From assembly GCF_014697075.1 (NCBI RefSeq), contig NZ_JACJRE010000010.1, positions 113,595 to 177,594 of the forward strand: 64,000 nt of DNA, given 5' to 3'. The translations under genes were made by a program, and so were the position numbers. Positions 54,004-63,846 of the stretch are shown piece after piece (the stretch's first letter is position 1; each line of letters begins with the position of its first letter). The stretch comes from Tolypothrix sp. FACHB-123. GTDB lineage: Bacteria; Cyanobacteriota; Cyanobacteriia; Cyanobacteriales; Nostocaceae. The notes beneath the pieces were generated by a model. The model was not told the origin of the DNA and ran no database searches. It worked only from the letters and a program-made list of their open reading frames with translations.

Positions 54004-54207
54004 ATGAAGATTGCTGATGCTTTCCAAGGGATAAATAAAGTTTTTTTGGATACGGCTCCAGTCATTTACTATGGTTTAAAGTTACTAGATGCATTGCAGG
54101 TAGCAACCGCTTTAGTAGCGGGTTGTGATGCATTTTTAACTAATGATGTGGCGTTACAACGAGTAACAGAGTTGCGGATTTTAGTTTTAGCTGCGCTGGA
54201 AATTTGA
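54004..54207 (+). pseudogene. PIN-domain toxin with internal deletion
   Basis: 67 codons. The N-terminus 'KVFLDTAPVIYY' contains the first acidic residue of a PIN RNase. It then jumps directly to 'LKLLDALQVATALVAGCDAFLTND', which carries the third and fourth acidic sites. About 65-75 residues of the usual 130-145 are missing, including the second acidic site. The frame is kept across the junction near 54065-54085. It should be inactive as an RNase, though it could still bind the antitoxin. Confidence 0.8.
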
Positions 54208-54541
54208 AAATATTTTTCTGATTGCATACTCCCTGACCCCTGAGAGCGCTTCGGGGCATGGCAGTGCCAATGCCCCTACAATCAACGATGATCTGTACCT
54301 CGCCAACTTGCAATTCGCTGTAACTATATTACCTTGGCTTCACTGGAAAACTGCATACCCCTACCGTGCTGAGAGCTACATAACAGTAAGCTATCAAATA
54401 AGGGGGGGATTGCAGTTAATTTATGCCAAAACTTAGGCAAATTCATCAAATCTTTAGCATTTTTACCTAGCCAAAAAGCATAACTTAATTACTTAAGCCC
54501 CATCCAGTCCTAACTTCATAATTCATCATTCATAATTCCTT
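54208..54541. promoter_or_regulatory. Upstream region of TPR-CHAT paralogue B
   Basis: 54346-54541 duplicates the upstream region of paralogue A (50790-50940 and 51062-51109). 54240-54285 holds a GGGCATGGCAGTGCCAATGCCC palindromic repeat. No gene. Confidence 0.65.
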
Positions 54542-57109
54542 ATGCGTTTTCACAAAATTGGTCTAAGTTTCCTCGCCCTAGTTATCGCCACAGCTTCCAC
54601 ACCGATAACTTTCAACCTTTGGGGAACGCCAGGAGAGTTACGAGTACTGGCGCAAACACCACAAGCTAGGAAAGCCGAAGCTGATAGACTGTTTAAGCAA
54701 GGTATTCAGCAGTTTGATACTAGTCAATTTGAAGCAGCATTGCGATCGTGGCAACAAGCACTGATTATTTACCGAGAAATTAAAGACCGTCAAGGCGAGG
54801 GTGCGGCGCTGGGTAATCTCGGAGGAGCTTACTATTATTTGGGAGACTACCCAAAAGCGATTGATTACCAGCAGCAGAGATTAGCGATCGCCCGTGAAAT
54901 TAAAGATAGACTCGGGGAGGGAACGGCGCTGGGTAATCTCGGTCTTGCTTACTATTCTTTGGGAGACTACCCAAAAGCAATTGATTACCACCAGCAGCAC
55001 TTAGCGATCGCCCGTGAAATTAAAGATAGATTAGGGGAGGGACTGTCCCTGGGTAATCTCGGTATTGCTTACGATGCATTGGGAGACTACCCAAAAGCCA
55101 TTGAGTACCATCAGCAAAGATTAGCGATCGCCCGTGAAATCAAAGATAGACTCGGGGAGGGACAGTCTTTGGGTAATCTTGGTAATGCTTACTTAGCTTT
55201 AGGAGACTACCCAAAAGCCATTGAGTACCTCCAACAGACATTAGCGATCGCCAAAGAAAGTAAAAACCCATTAGAGGTGGGATTGTCTCTGGGTAATCTT
55301 GGTATTGCTTACTATTCTTTGGGAGACTACACAAAAGCGATTGAGTACCTCCAACAGAGATTAGCGATCGCCCGTGAAATCAAAGATAAATTAGGGGAGG
55401 GACAGTCTTTGGGTAATCTTGGTAATGCTTACTATTCTTTAGGAGACTACCCAAAAGCCATTGAGTACCAGCAGCAGCACTTAGCGATCGCCCGTGAAAT
55501 CAAAGATAGACTCGGAGAGGGACAGTCTTTGGGTAATCTCGGTGTTGCTTACTATGCATTAGGAGACTACCCAAAAGCCATTGAGTACTACTCAAAAAGA
55601 TTAGCGATCGCCCGTGAAATTAAAGATAAATTAGGGGAGGGACAGTCTTTAAACAATCTAGGAGCGGCTTTCTACAAACAAGGTAATAAGAGCGCCGCAG
55701 AGAAAACCCTATATGAAGGAATTAAGGTTTATGAATCTCTGCGAGGTAAAAACTTAGCTGATACTAACAAAGTCTCTCTTTTTGACACCCAACGCAGCAT
55801 CTACATAACTTTACAAAAAGTCCTCATTGCTCAAAATAAAACTGATGCTGCTTTAGAAATTGCCGAACGCGGTCGCGCTAGGGCATTTGTTGAGTTGTTA
55901 GCATCTCGCGTATCTACTAATAATAAACAGGCGGATAAATCACCGCAACCACCAACAATTGCTGAGATTAAACAAATTGCTAAACAGCAAAATGCCACTC
56001 TCGTGCAATATTCTCTTATTTATGATGATTTCAAAGTTGCTGGTAAACAACAAACTAAAGAATCAGACCTTTATATTTGGGTTGTCAAACCTACGGGTGA
56101 AGTCACATTCCGCAAAGTTGACCTTAAACCCCTGTGGCAAAAAGATAATACAACTTTAGCAGAATTAGTCACTCAAAGCCGTCTAGGTATTGGTGTGGTT
56201 AGAGGTGCGCGTGCTGGTGGTATTATCGCTCAGCAAAATCCTGATGCTGCAAACGTTCAAAAACCATTACAAAAACTGCATGACATTTTAATTAAAGATA
56301 TCGCCGATTTGCTCCCAAAAAACAAGAGCGATAGAGTTATTTTCATTCCCCAAAGTTCTTTATTTCTTGCACCTTTTCCAGCTTTGCGCGATGAACAAGG
56401 TAAGTATTTAATTGAAAAACATACCATCATGACTGCCCCAGCAATTCAGGTGTTAGATTTTACTAATAAATTAGGGTCTGGGAGACAAATTAATTATAAT
56501 AACGCTTTGATTGTCGGTAATCCTACCATGCCTTTAGTGTCTACTGAACCGGGCAAACCTGCAACACAGTTAAGTTCACTACCAGGGGCGGAACTGGAAG
56601 CAAAGACGATCGCTCAGATGTTAAAAATTCAGCCGATTGTGGGTAAGGATGCGACGAAAGCCAATATATTACAACGCTTATCTTCATTCGATGTAATTCA
56701 CCTAGCTACACATGGTTGGGCGGATGATAACCGGGGTTTGGGTAGCTGGATTGCTTTTGCACCATCTCTTAAAGATGATGGTTTACTCAAGGCTGAGGAA
56801 ATTTTAGATTTAAAATTAAAAGCGCAATTAGTAGTTTTAAGTGCTTGTGAAACGGGGAAAGGTAAACTTTCCGGTGATGGGGTGATTGGGTTGTCGCGTT
56901 CGTTGATTTCTGCGGGGGTTCCTAGCGTGTTGGTGTCGTTGTGGCAAGTACCGGATGAACCGACACAATATTTAATGGTGGAGTTTTATCAGAGTTTGCA
57001 AACTCAGCCTGATAAGGCGTTGGCTTTGCGTCAGGCGATGTTGAAGACGAAGGAGAAATTTCCGAACCCTGTGAATTGGGCGGCGTTTACGCTGATTGGG
57101 GAACGGTGA
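54542..57109 (+). CDS. TPR-CHAT protein, paralogue B
   Basis: 855 residues; like paralogue A but with seven instead of six central 40-residue TPR units ('LGDYPKAIDY/EY'), giving 41 extra residues, one of them an added residue near the signal peptide. The signal-like start, linker and CHAT domain are the same, with catalytic His724 ('HLATHGW') and Cys769 ('LSACETG'). GCGATCGC recurs in almost every TPR unit. The last 130 residues are almost unchanged from A, whereas the TPR units differ mainly at the second and third position before GDYP, which points to selection on the binding surface or to repeat shuffling. Confidence 0.92.
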   Translation: MRFHKIGLSFLALVIATASTPITFNLWGTPGELRVLAQTPQARKAEADRLFKQGIQQFDTSQFEAALRSWQQALIIYREIKDRQGEGAALGNLGGAYYYLGDYPKAIDYQQQRLAIAREIKDRLGEGTALGNLGLAYYSLGDYPKAIDYHQQHLAIAREIKDRLGEGLSLGNLGIAYDALGDYPKAIEYHQQRLAIAREIKDRLGEGQSLGNLGNAYLALGDYPKAIEYLQQTLAIAKESKNPLEVGLSLGNLGIAYYSLGDYTKAIEYLQQRLAIAREIKDKLGEGQSLGNLGNAYYSLGDYPKAIEYQQQHLAIAREIKDRLGEGQSLGNLGVAYYALGDYPKAIEYYSKRLAIAREIKDKLGEGQSLNNLGAAFYKQGNKSAAEKTLYEGIKVYESLRGKNLADTNKVSLFDTQRSIYITLQKVLIAQNKTDAALEIAERGRARAFVELLASRVSTNNKQADKSPQPPTIAEIKQIAKQQNATLVQYSLIYDDFKVAGKQQTKESDLYIWVVKPTGEVTFRKVDLKPLWQKDNTTLAELVTQSRLGIGVVRGARAGGIIAQQNPDAANVQKPLQKLHDILIKDIADLLPKNKSDRVIFIPQSSLFLAPFPALRDEQGKYLIEKHTIMTAPAIQVLDFTNKLGSGRQINYNNALIVGNPTMPLVSTEPGKPATQLSSLPGAELEAKTIAQMLKIQPIVGKDATKANILQRLSSFDVIHLATHGWADDNRGLGSWIAFAPSLKDDGLLKAEEILDLKLKAQLVVLSACETGKGKLSGDGVIGLSRSLISAGVPSVLVSLWQVPDEPTQYLMVEFYQSLQTQPDKALALRQAMLKTKEKFPNPVNWAAFTLIGER

Positions 57110-57446
57110 TGGTTTATTTACCCCAATCTAACGCTGTCACCTCCGGGTGCGGCTAATAGCGATACATCAAAATATTCTAGAGGGCATGGCGGTGCCAGTG
57201 CCCCTACAATCTGTCGCATTCTTTTTGCCAATTGGTATCAGAAAATTCAGCCCACGTAAGTAAGCTCATGTTCAATTAGCCCCAGGCTTTGAGCCTGCGG
57301 GCGGTATATCGGGTAAATGAGAGAACAATATAGATCGCCTCATCGCCACAAAATTAAAGATTTTTTCTAGTCAGCATAATTTGGCGAGTAAACAAGGGAT
57401 AACTAAATATAGTTCCAACTATGGTAGATATTTTCGCAGTTACTCT
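57110..57446. repeat. Right copy of the flanking direct repeat, interrupted by a dispersed repeat
   Basis: 57132-57160 and 57240-57340 match 50625-50773. The intervening 57171-57239 is a copy of the GAATGCGAC dispersed repeat (also at 16466-16540), so that element appears to have inserted in this copy. The radC promoter must be in or near 57340-57446. Confidence 0.7.
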
Positions 57447-58175
57447 ATGACATATTGCCTCAGAATTGCTGACATGCCTGAGACTGAGCGTCCGCGCGAA
57501 CGGTTAATGGCTCATGGCCCGAAGATTTTAGCTACGGCTGAGTTAATTGCAATTTTGTTAGGTACTGGTCAAGGGCCGGGGAAATTATCTGCTGTAGGAT
57601 TAGGACAATATATTTTAAGTGAACTCAGCAAACATCAGCGCGATCCTTTGACAGCGTTGCGCGAGCTGACACCTGCGGAATTAATGCAAATTCCCGGTAT
57701 CGGCCCGGCGAAAGCAACTACTATCTTAGCGGCAATAGAATTAGGTAAACGTGCTTTTCAATCTCGTCCCGAAGGTGCAACTATCGATAGTCCAATGGCG
57801 GCGGCGGCGGCGCTGAGTCAAAATTTAATGTGGCAAACCCAAGAACATTTTGGGGTTTTGCTTTTAGATGTGAAGAATCGTTTGCTAGGAACCAAGGTGA
57901 TTACAATTGGTACGGCGACGGAAACCTTAGCTTCTCCCCGGGAAATTTTTCGCGAAGTGATTCGTCAAGGTGCAACGCGGGTGATTGTCGCCCATAATCA
58001 TCCTTCAGGAAATATTGAACCCAGTCAAGAAGATATCGAATTGACACGCCAGTTATTAGCAGGAGCGCAGTTTTTAGGAATTCCCCTGCTAGATCATCTG
58101 ATTTTAGGCAATGGCAATCATCAAAGTTTACGAGAAATCACTACTTTATGGGATGAGTATCCTCAAGGTGATTAA
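57447..58175 (+). CDS. radC: RadC-family JAB-domain protein
   Basis: 242 residues from ATG at 57447; the TTG at 57381 would add 22 residues that do not fit the family start '[20 protein letters not shown]'. A helix-hairpin-helix-like part ('[22 protein letters not shown]') near residues 75-96 is followed by the JAMM metalloprotease-type core with '[22 protein letters not shown]' (His-x-His ... Ser ... Asp) near residue 185. Long called a DNA repair protein; the real role is unsettled. Confidence 0.94.
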   Translation: MTYCLRIADMPETERPRERLMAHGPKILATAELIAILLGTGQGPGKLSAVGLGQYILSELSKHQRDPLTALRELTPAELMQIPGIGPAKATTILAAIELGKRAFQSRPEGATIDSPMAAAAALSQNLMWQTQEHFGVLLLDVKNRLLGTKVITIGTATETLASPREIFREVIRQGATRVIVAHNHPSGNIEPSQEDIELTRQLLAGAQFLGIPLLDHLILGNGNHQSLREITTLWDEYPQGD

Positions 58176-58383
58176 AAATTCTTTGTTGTTGCGAAAAATC
58201 TAGAGAGCGCACTTGTGTGGTAGCTACAGCAACTGTGCAAAGTAATTATAGGAACATCCTTAAATTGAGTGGTGCTAGATTGAGAAATGCTTATGTTGAA
58301 AAGTTGTGGCACAGGTACTCAGCCCCATGAAGCAAGTAAGCTTGCAGTTCCAGGGAGTTACAGCCAGGGAGAAGTAAAGCATT

Positions 58384-61300
58384 ATGAGGATTTATCGGCG
58401 GTTATTACCCTACTGTTTGGCAATTGGCTCAACAGCGATCGCTCTGTTGCTGTCGCTTTGGCTAGAACTTGTGCTGTCTCAACCAATTGGTGCGCTTTTC
58501 TATATAGCTGTCATTGTCAGTACTTGGTATGGTGGCTTCAAACCGGGGATAGTGACAATTATTCTGTCAACCCTGGCAATAGATTATTTCTTGATTTACC
58601 CTCGCTATCAAATTGCGATTCCCCAACCAGAAGATTTATTGCGGATCGGTCTTTTCTTGCTGGTGGCGTTGACGATTAACCTGATTACTACCAATTTTTA
58701 CCACAGCAGACAAAAGATTGTGCAACTTAGCCAAAAATTGGCTCAGGAGAATGCCGAGCAACTGAGAATGGCTTTAGCGGCGGCGCGCATGGGAATGTGG
58801 GACTGGGATATAGCAGCAGCAAAAATTAAATTGTCGCCAGAGCATGAGGAGTTATTTGGATTTAGGGTTGGTAGTTTTGATGGCAAACAGGAAACTTTTA
58901 TAGCTTGCTTGCATCCTGACGATCGCGCTTTGATTCACCGCACCATAGAACAAGCGCTACAAACTCATAGCCCCTTCCATTGCGAGTTTCGAGCAGTTTG
59001 GGCAGATGGTAGCATCCACTGGCTAGAAGGCAGAGGGGATGTATTTTCTAACACTGTCGGCGAGCCTGTGCGCATGGTGGGAACTGTGATGGCGATTGAC
59101 GAACGCAAACAAGCGCAAATCACATTGCAACAGCAATTTGAGCAACAACGCTTAGTCATGGATATCACCCAGCGCATCCGGCGATCGCTAAATTTAGCAG
59201 ATATCTTGCAAACTACTGTCGATGAAGTCCGGCAATTTTTGGAGTGCGATCGCGTTATTATCTTTCAGTTACAGCCCAATGGCAGCGGTACTGTAGTTGT
59301 CGAATCGGTTACCGCTAATTTGAGAGCCATATTATCTACGAATATCTCCGATCCTTGCTTTAGCGAAAAATACATTGAACCCTTTCAACAAGGTCTAGTA
59401 ACAGCCAAATCAGATATTTATACTGCTAATATCGATGCTTGCCATGTGGAACTGTTAGCAAATTTCCAAGTCAGAGCTAACTTAGCTGTTCCCATCCTCA
59501 ATCAAGATAAATTGTGGGGATTACTGATTGCTCATCACTGTGAAGCTCCGCGTGAATGGCAATCCTGCGAAATTGAATTGCTGCGACAATTAGCAAGCCA
59601 AGTCAGCATTGCCATCCAGCAAGCAGATTTGTTGGCAAATCTGCAAACGGAACTAGCACAACGCCAGCAAATTGAAGCGGCTTTGCGCCAGAGCGAACAT
59701 AGATATCGCGCCTTAGTTCACGCTTCATCTCAGATTATCTGGCATACTAATGCTGAGGGGATGACAATAGTTGTTCCAAATGGTTGGGAAGAATTCACCG
59801 GACAAACTCCTGAGGAATGCTTGGGATTTGGTTGGCTCAATTGTATTCATCCAGATGATCGCGATCGCGTTGCCCAACGCTGGCAAGAATCTTACACTCA
59901 TGGCACTTTATACGAAACTGAGTATCGGCTACGGATGAAAGATGGCAATTACCGCGATTTTGCTATTCGAGGCGTGCCGATTTTTGCTGCTAATGGCAAA
60001 ATTAGCGAGTGGATTGGAGCCAACACGGATATTACAGAACGCAAACAAGCAGAAATAGCTCTACAGGAAAGCCAAATCCAACTTCAGCAGCAATTGGCGG
60101 AAATCGAAACTATCTATCAATCTGCGCCCATTGGGTTAAATGTCTTAGATACCGACTTACGCTTTGTTCGGATTAACCAGCGGCTAGCAGAAATCAATGG
60201 TTCTTCAGTGGAAGCGCATATTGGGCGCACAGTGCGGGAATTGTTACCTAATTTAGCGGATACCACCGAACAACTATTACACTCGGTTTTAGCGACAGGG
60301 GAACCGCTGTTAAATGTAGAAGTTACTGGGAAAACTCCGGCTCAACCAGGTGTGCAACGAACTTGGTTAGAAAGCTTTTTACCGCTCAAAGATGGCGATG
60401 CCTCCGGCAACCCTTGCGGGGAACGCATTATTGGTATTAGTACAGTATGCGAAGAAATCACTGAACGCAAACAAATCGAAGCTGAACTCAAACAAGCCAA
60501 GGAAGAATTAGAAATCCGCGTTGCAGAGCGCACAGCAGAGTTAATTGAGAGTAACGCCGATTTACAACGCAGTGAGTCAACTTTGCGCAGTTTCTTCAAC
60601 AGTAGTTCCATGCTGATGGGGATTGTGGAGCTATACGATCGCGACATTTTACATATTTCTGATAACCAAACTACAGCTCGGTTTTTCGGCACTAGTCCCG
60701 AAGCAATGGAAAATAAGTTTGCCAGCGATTTAGGCGTACCTCAAGAGACTATCGACAAATGGCTCGGTTATTACCGTCAATCAGCACAAATCCAAGCACC
60801 AGTCCGCTTTGAATATCCTCATGACACTGCTAACGGGCAAAGGTGGCTAGCTGCTACTGTTTCCCCAATTACCTTTAACCACAAAGGTTATCCGAGATTT
60901 TCTTACATTGTCGAAGACATTAGCGACGCCTATAAGCAAGCTGCGCAACGCAAACGCATAGAAGATGCTTTACGGGAAAGTGAAGAAAAGTTTCGCCAAT
61001 TGGCAGAAAACATCCAAGCAGTATTTTGGATGCGAGATATGCAAACTCAGGAAGTTCTTTATGTGAGCAAGACATATGAAACTATTTGGCAAAGGAGTTG
61101 TGAAAGTGCTTACCAAAACTTGTCCAATTGGTTAGACAGCATTCACCTAGAAGATCGTCCTCGCGTGCAAAGTACCTTCGTAGAACAGTTAATACCAGGA
61201 CAATCAGATATTAAATATCGCATTATCCGCCCTGATGGTTCCATGCGTTGGATTCGCGATCGCGCTTTCCCGATCAAAAATGAATTAGGGGAAGTTATTC

Positions 61301-62031
61301 GCGTTGCTGGTATTGCCGAAGACATCACCGAACTAGAAAAAGTTGAGCAGATGAAGAGTGAGTTTATTGGGATTGTCAGTCACGAACTGCGCACACCTTT
61401 AACCGCAATCCGGGCTTCACTGGGCTTATTAAACACTGGTATTTACGACAATAGACCCGAAAAATTCAAGCGGATGATTGAGATTGCGGCCATTGATTGC
61501 GATCGCTTAGTCCGTCTAGTCAACGATATTCTTGATTTAGAACGCTTAGATTCAGGGCGAGCTGTGCTGCAAAAAACCCCATGCAAAGCGGCTGATTTGA
61601 TTCAACAAGCAGTGGAGGGAGTAAAAGCGATCGCCACACAACAGAATATTACCTTTAATATTTATGCCACTGATGTGCAAGTTTGGGCTGCTGCTGACAC
61701 GATTATTCAAACATTGACTAATCTTTTGAGTAATGCGCTCAAATTCTCCCCTGACGATTCCACTATTGATGTCAGCGTTCAACAGCAAAGCGATCGCGTA
61801 CTGTTTCAAATTAGCGATCGGGGGCGCGGAATTCCCCCAGAAAAATTAGAATTGATCTTTGGCAGATTTCAGCAAGTAGATGCTTCCGACTCTCGCGACA
61901 AAGGCGGTACAGGCTTAGGCTTGGCGATTTGTCGGAGTATTGTTGAACAACACGGTGGGAAAATCTGGGCACAGAGTACCCTGGGTGTAGGTAGTACATT
62001 TTGCTTCACTTTGCCATTGTCCTTAAAATAA
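58384..62031 (+). CDS. Membrane histidine kinase with multiple PAS and a DXCF-type cyanobacteriochrome-like GAF domain
   Basis: 1215 residues. A KdpD-like DUF4118 region of four TM helices lies at about 8-105. PAS about 125-245. GAF about 265-415, then four PAS domains (about 440-555, 570-695, 735-850 and 870-985). HisKA has His1000 in 'SHELRTPLTAIRASLG', followed by HATPase with 'NLLSNALKFS' and 'GGTGLGLAICRSIVEQHGG'. In the GAF, Cys325 sits in 'DPCF' and Cys353-His354 in 'ACHVELL', with 'FQVRANLAVPIL' after. This is the layout of DXCF-type cyanobacteriochromes, so bilin binding and light sensing are likely but unproven. There is no receiver domain and no partner regulator nearby. A small palindromic repeat adds about eight residues in frame at 60395-60426. 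Confidence 0.92.
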   Translation: MRIYRRLLPYCLAIGSTAIALLLSLWLELVLSQPIGALFYIAVIVSTWYGGFKPGIVTIILSTLAIDYFLIYPRYQIAIPQPEDLLRIGLFLLVALTINLITTNFYHSRQKIVQLSQKLAQENAEQLRMALAAARMGMWDWDIAAAKIKLSPEHEELFGFRVGSFDGKQETFIACLHPDDRALIHRTIEQALQTHSPFHCEFRAVWADGSIHWLEGRGDVFSNTVGEPVRMVGTVMAIDERKQAQITLQQQFEQQRLVMDITQRIRRSLNLADILQTTVDEVRQFLECDRVIIFQLQPNGSGTVVVESVTANLRAILSTNISDPCFSEKYIEPFQQGLVTAKSDIYTANIDACHVELLANFQVRANLAVPILNQDKLWGLLIAHHCEAPREWQSCEIELLRQLASQVSIAIQQADLLANLQTELAQRQQIEAALRQSEHRYRALVHASSQIIWHTNAEGMTIVVPNGWEEFTGQTPEECLGFGWLNCIHPDDRDRVAQRWQESYTHGTLYETEYRLRMKDGNYRDFAIRGVPIFAANGKISEWIGANTDITERKQAEIALQESQIQLQQQLAEIETIYQSAPIGLNVLDTDLRFVRINQRLAEINGSSVEAHIGRTVRELLPNLADTTEQLLHSVLATGEPLLNVEVTGKTPAQPGVQRTWLESFLPLKDGDASGNPCGERIIGISTVCEEITERKQIEAELKQAKEELEIRVAERTAELIESNADLQRSESTLRSFFNSSSMLMGIVELYDRDILHISDNQTTARFFGTSPEAMENKFASDLGVPQETIDKWLGYYRQSAQIQAPVRFEYPHDTANGQRWLAATVSPITFNHKGYPRFSYIVEDISDAYKQAAQRKRIEDALRESEEKFRQLAENIQAVFWMRDMQTQEVLYVSKTYETIWQRSCESAYQNLSNWLDSIHLEDRPRVQSTFVEQLIPGQSDIKYRIIRPDGSMRWIRDRAFPIKNELGEVIRVAGIAEDITELEKVEQMKSEFIGIVSHELRTPLTAIRASLGLLNTGIYDNRPEKFKRMIEIAAIDCDRLVRLVNDILDLERLDSGRAVLQKTPCKAADLIQQAVEGVKAIATQQNITFNIYATDVQVWAAADTIIQTLTNLLSNALKFSPDDSTIDVSVQQQSDRVLFQISDRGRGIPPEKLELIFGRFQQVDASDSRDKGGTGLGLAICRSIVEQHGGKIWAQSTLGVGSTFCFTLPLSLK

Positions 62032-62208
62032 TGTAAATTGATCATTAGGCGATGGAGCTCGCCATAACCGCCCAATCAAGCTTGCAAACTTACACTTGAT
62101 CAAAAGGCTGATGGCTCCTATTCTTCTGACTTGCTAAGGAAGGATAGGGCAATTAGTCGTAAATTTCTTTCAGCAAGTCACGCTTACCATTGATGAGTTG
62201 AAAAATGC

Positions 62209-63846
62209 GTGATGTTAGAAAGTTTTATCTTAATCTTGCTAATTGGTTTTTTTGGGGGACAGATTGCTCGACGGCTAAAAGTGCCTACCCTAGTAGGTAT
62301 GGTTGTGGTGGGAATTATACTAGGGCCTCAAGTTGCCGATCTCATTAGCTCTGATGTACTAGCAAACTCTGCTTCTTTGCGAGCGATCGCTGTCATGGTA
62401 ATTTTGATGAAGGCAGGGTTAGGTTTAGACCGAGAAAAACTGGTACAACAAGGAACAGTAGCGTTACGATTAGGGTTCCTACCTGCGGCTTGTGAAGCTT
62501 TAGTTATTGCCCTAGCTGCTATGTGGATCTTAAATTTCGACTTTACCACAGGGCTATTGCTAGGCTGTATCATTGGAGCAGAGTCGCCAGCTGTCATAGT
62601 ACCAGGAATGCTGCGATTAAAAAGTCTGGGTTGGGGAGTTAAGAAAGGAATTCCCGATGCCATTCTTACAGGTAGCGCCCTGTCAGATGTGTTACTACTA
62701 CTAGTATTTAGTTTGTTATTAAACTTTTTGGTACAAGGCGCAACTTCTGGGGTAACGTTGCCTTTTGGTGTAACCGTAAGTGCAGTTCAACTTCTGCCAT
62801 TGCAAATTATTTGTCAAATTGTTCTCGGAGTAGTGCTAGGTTTAGTGACAGCAAGACTTTTGGTTTTATTGCTGACCAAGCAAAATTGGACTCAAAATGC
62901 AGTGCAGGATAGCTTAGTTGCAGCGAGTGTAGCATTATTGCTGGTAGTAATGGCAGAGAAATTTCCTTTCTTCTCTGGTTATTTAGCAGTCATGTCCACA
63001 GGATTTTTCTTGATTGAGTTAGATGCACCTTTAGCAAGAAGGTTGCGTTCTGGCTTTGATAGTTTGTGGGTTGTGGCAGAAATTGTTTTATTTGTGCTTT
63101 TAGGTGCAAGTATTCAATTACAAGTATTAGAGAAAACTTTGCTTTCCGGCTTGGTGATTTTGGCAATTGGAACATTGATTGGACGCGCTTGTGGATGGTA
63201 TTTATCTACATTGGGGAGTAACTGGAAATGGCGAGAGCGGCTGTTTTTGCTACCAGGAAATTCTGCTAAAGCCACCGTTCAAGCTGCAATTGGGGCGATT
63301 CCTTTAGCACAAGGAATTCAGGGTGGAGAGACAATTTTAGCGATCGCCGCTTTATCTATCCTGGTGACTGCTCCTTTGGGCGCTTGGACAATTCCCATCT
63401 TGGCACCAAAATTGTTAGAGCGGGGTGAGGTTGATCCCACAAAAGTAGCGATCGCCCGTCGGATTGTCATATTAGCTGCCATTGACACATCCCCTTTAGC
63501 CAGTCAAGTATTAACTAAAACCGCCGATATTGCCCGTCGTAGTGATGCCGAAGTGATTGTATTACACATTATTCGCACCAACCATCCTCAAGAAGTAGAG
63601 TATTTGCAAAAAAAATCTCAACGAGTTTTAGCAGATATCCGCCATCAGTTCATTACCAGTATCGGCTCAATTCCAGAGGAAATTATCCGTGTTGCTCAGG
63701 ACTATCAAGTGGCTGAGATTGTGATTGGTAAGCGCGGACATCAGCCTTGGGATGAGGTTCTGGTGGGTTCTGTCTCCCAGGCAGTATTGGAATCTAGCTT
63801 AATTCCTGTGATTGTAGTTGAGGATGAGCGTATTATACCAATTTGA
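62209..63846 (+). CDS. Cation/proton antiporter (CPA family) with C-terminal USP domain
   Basis: 545 residues from GTG at 62209 or ATG at 62212. About eleven or twelve TM helices span residues 5-400. Family motifs include 'RLKVPTLVGMVVVGIILGP' and 'GCIIGAESPAVIVPGML', the latter near the ion-site helix. From about 415 a UspA-type domain follows ('ILAAIDTSPLASQVL', 'AEVIVLHII', 'EIVIGKRGH...LVGSVSQAVLESSLIPVIVV') with the G-x9-G-[ST]-type nucleotide loop. USP domains bind ATP or cyclic-di-AMP in some transporters. It could tie ion exchange to nucleotide signals; this is inference. Confidence 0.9.
   Translation: MMLESFILILLIGFFGGQIARRLKVPTLVGMVVVGIILGPQVADLISSDVLANSASLRAIAVMVILMKAGLGLDREKLVQQGTVALRLGFLPAACEALVIALAAMWILNFDFTTGLLLGCIIGAESPAVIVPGMLRLKSLGWGVKKGIPDAILTGSALSDVLLLLVFSLLLNFLVQGATSGVTLPFGVTVSAVQLLPLQIICQIVLGVVLGLVTARLLVLLLTKQNWTQNAVQDSLVAASVALLLVVMAEKFPFFSGYLAVMSTGFFLIELDAPLARRLRSGFDSLWVVAEIVLFVLLGASIQLQVLEKTLLSGLVILAIGTLIGRACGWYLSTLGSNWKWRERLFLLPGNSAKATVQAAIGAIPLAQGIQGGETILAIAALSILVTAPLGAWTIPILAPKLLERGEVDPTKVAIARRIVILAAIDTSPLASQVLTKTADIARRSDAEVIVLHIIRTNHPQEVEYLQKKSQRVLADIRHQFITSIGSIPEEIIRVAQDYQVAEIVIGKRGHQPWDEVLVGSVSQAVLESSLIPVIVVEDERIIPI

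Noticed and set aside
58287-58679. 130-codon plus frame before and over the kinase start
   Set aside because: It overlaps the TM region of the kinase in another frame and has no recognisable domain.
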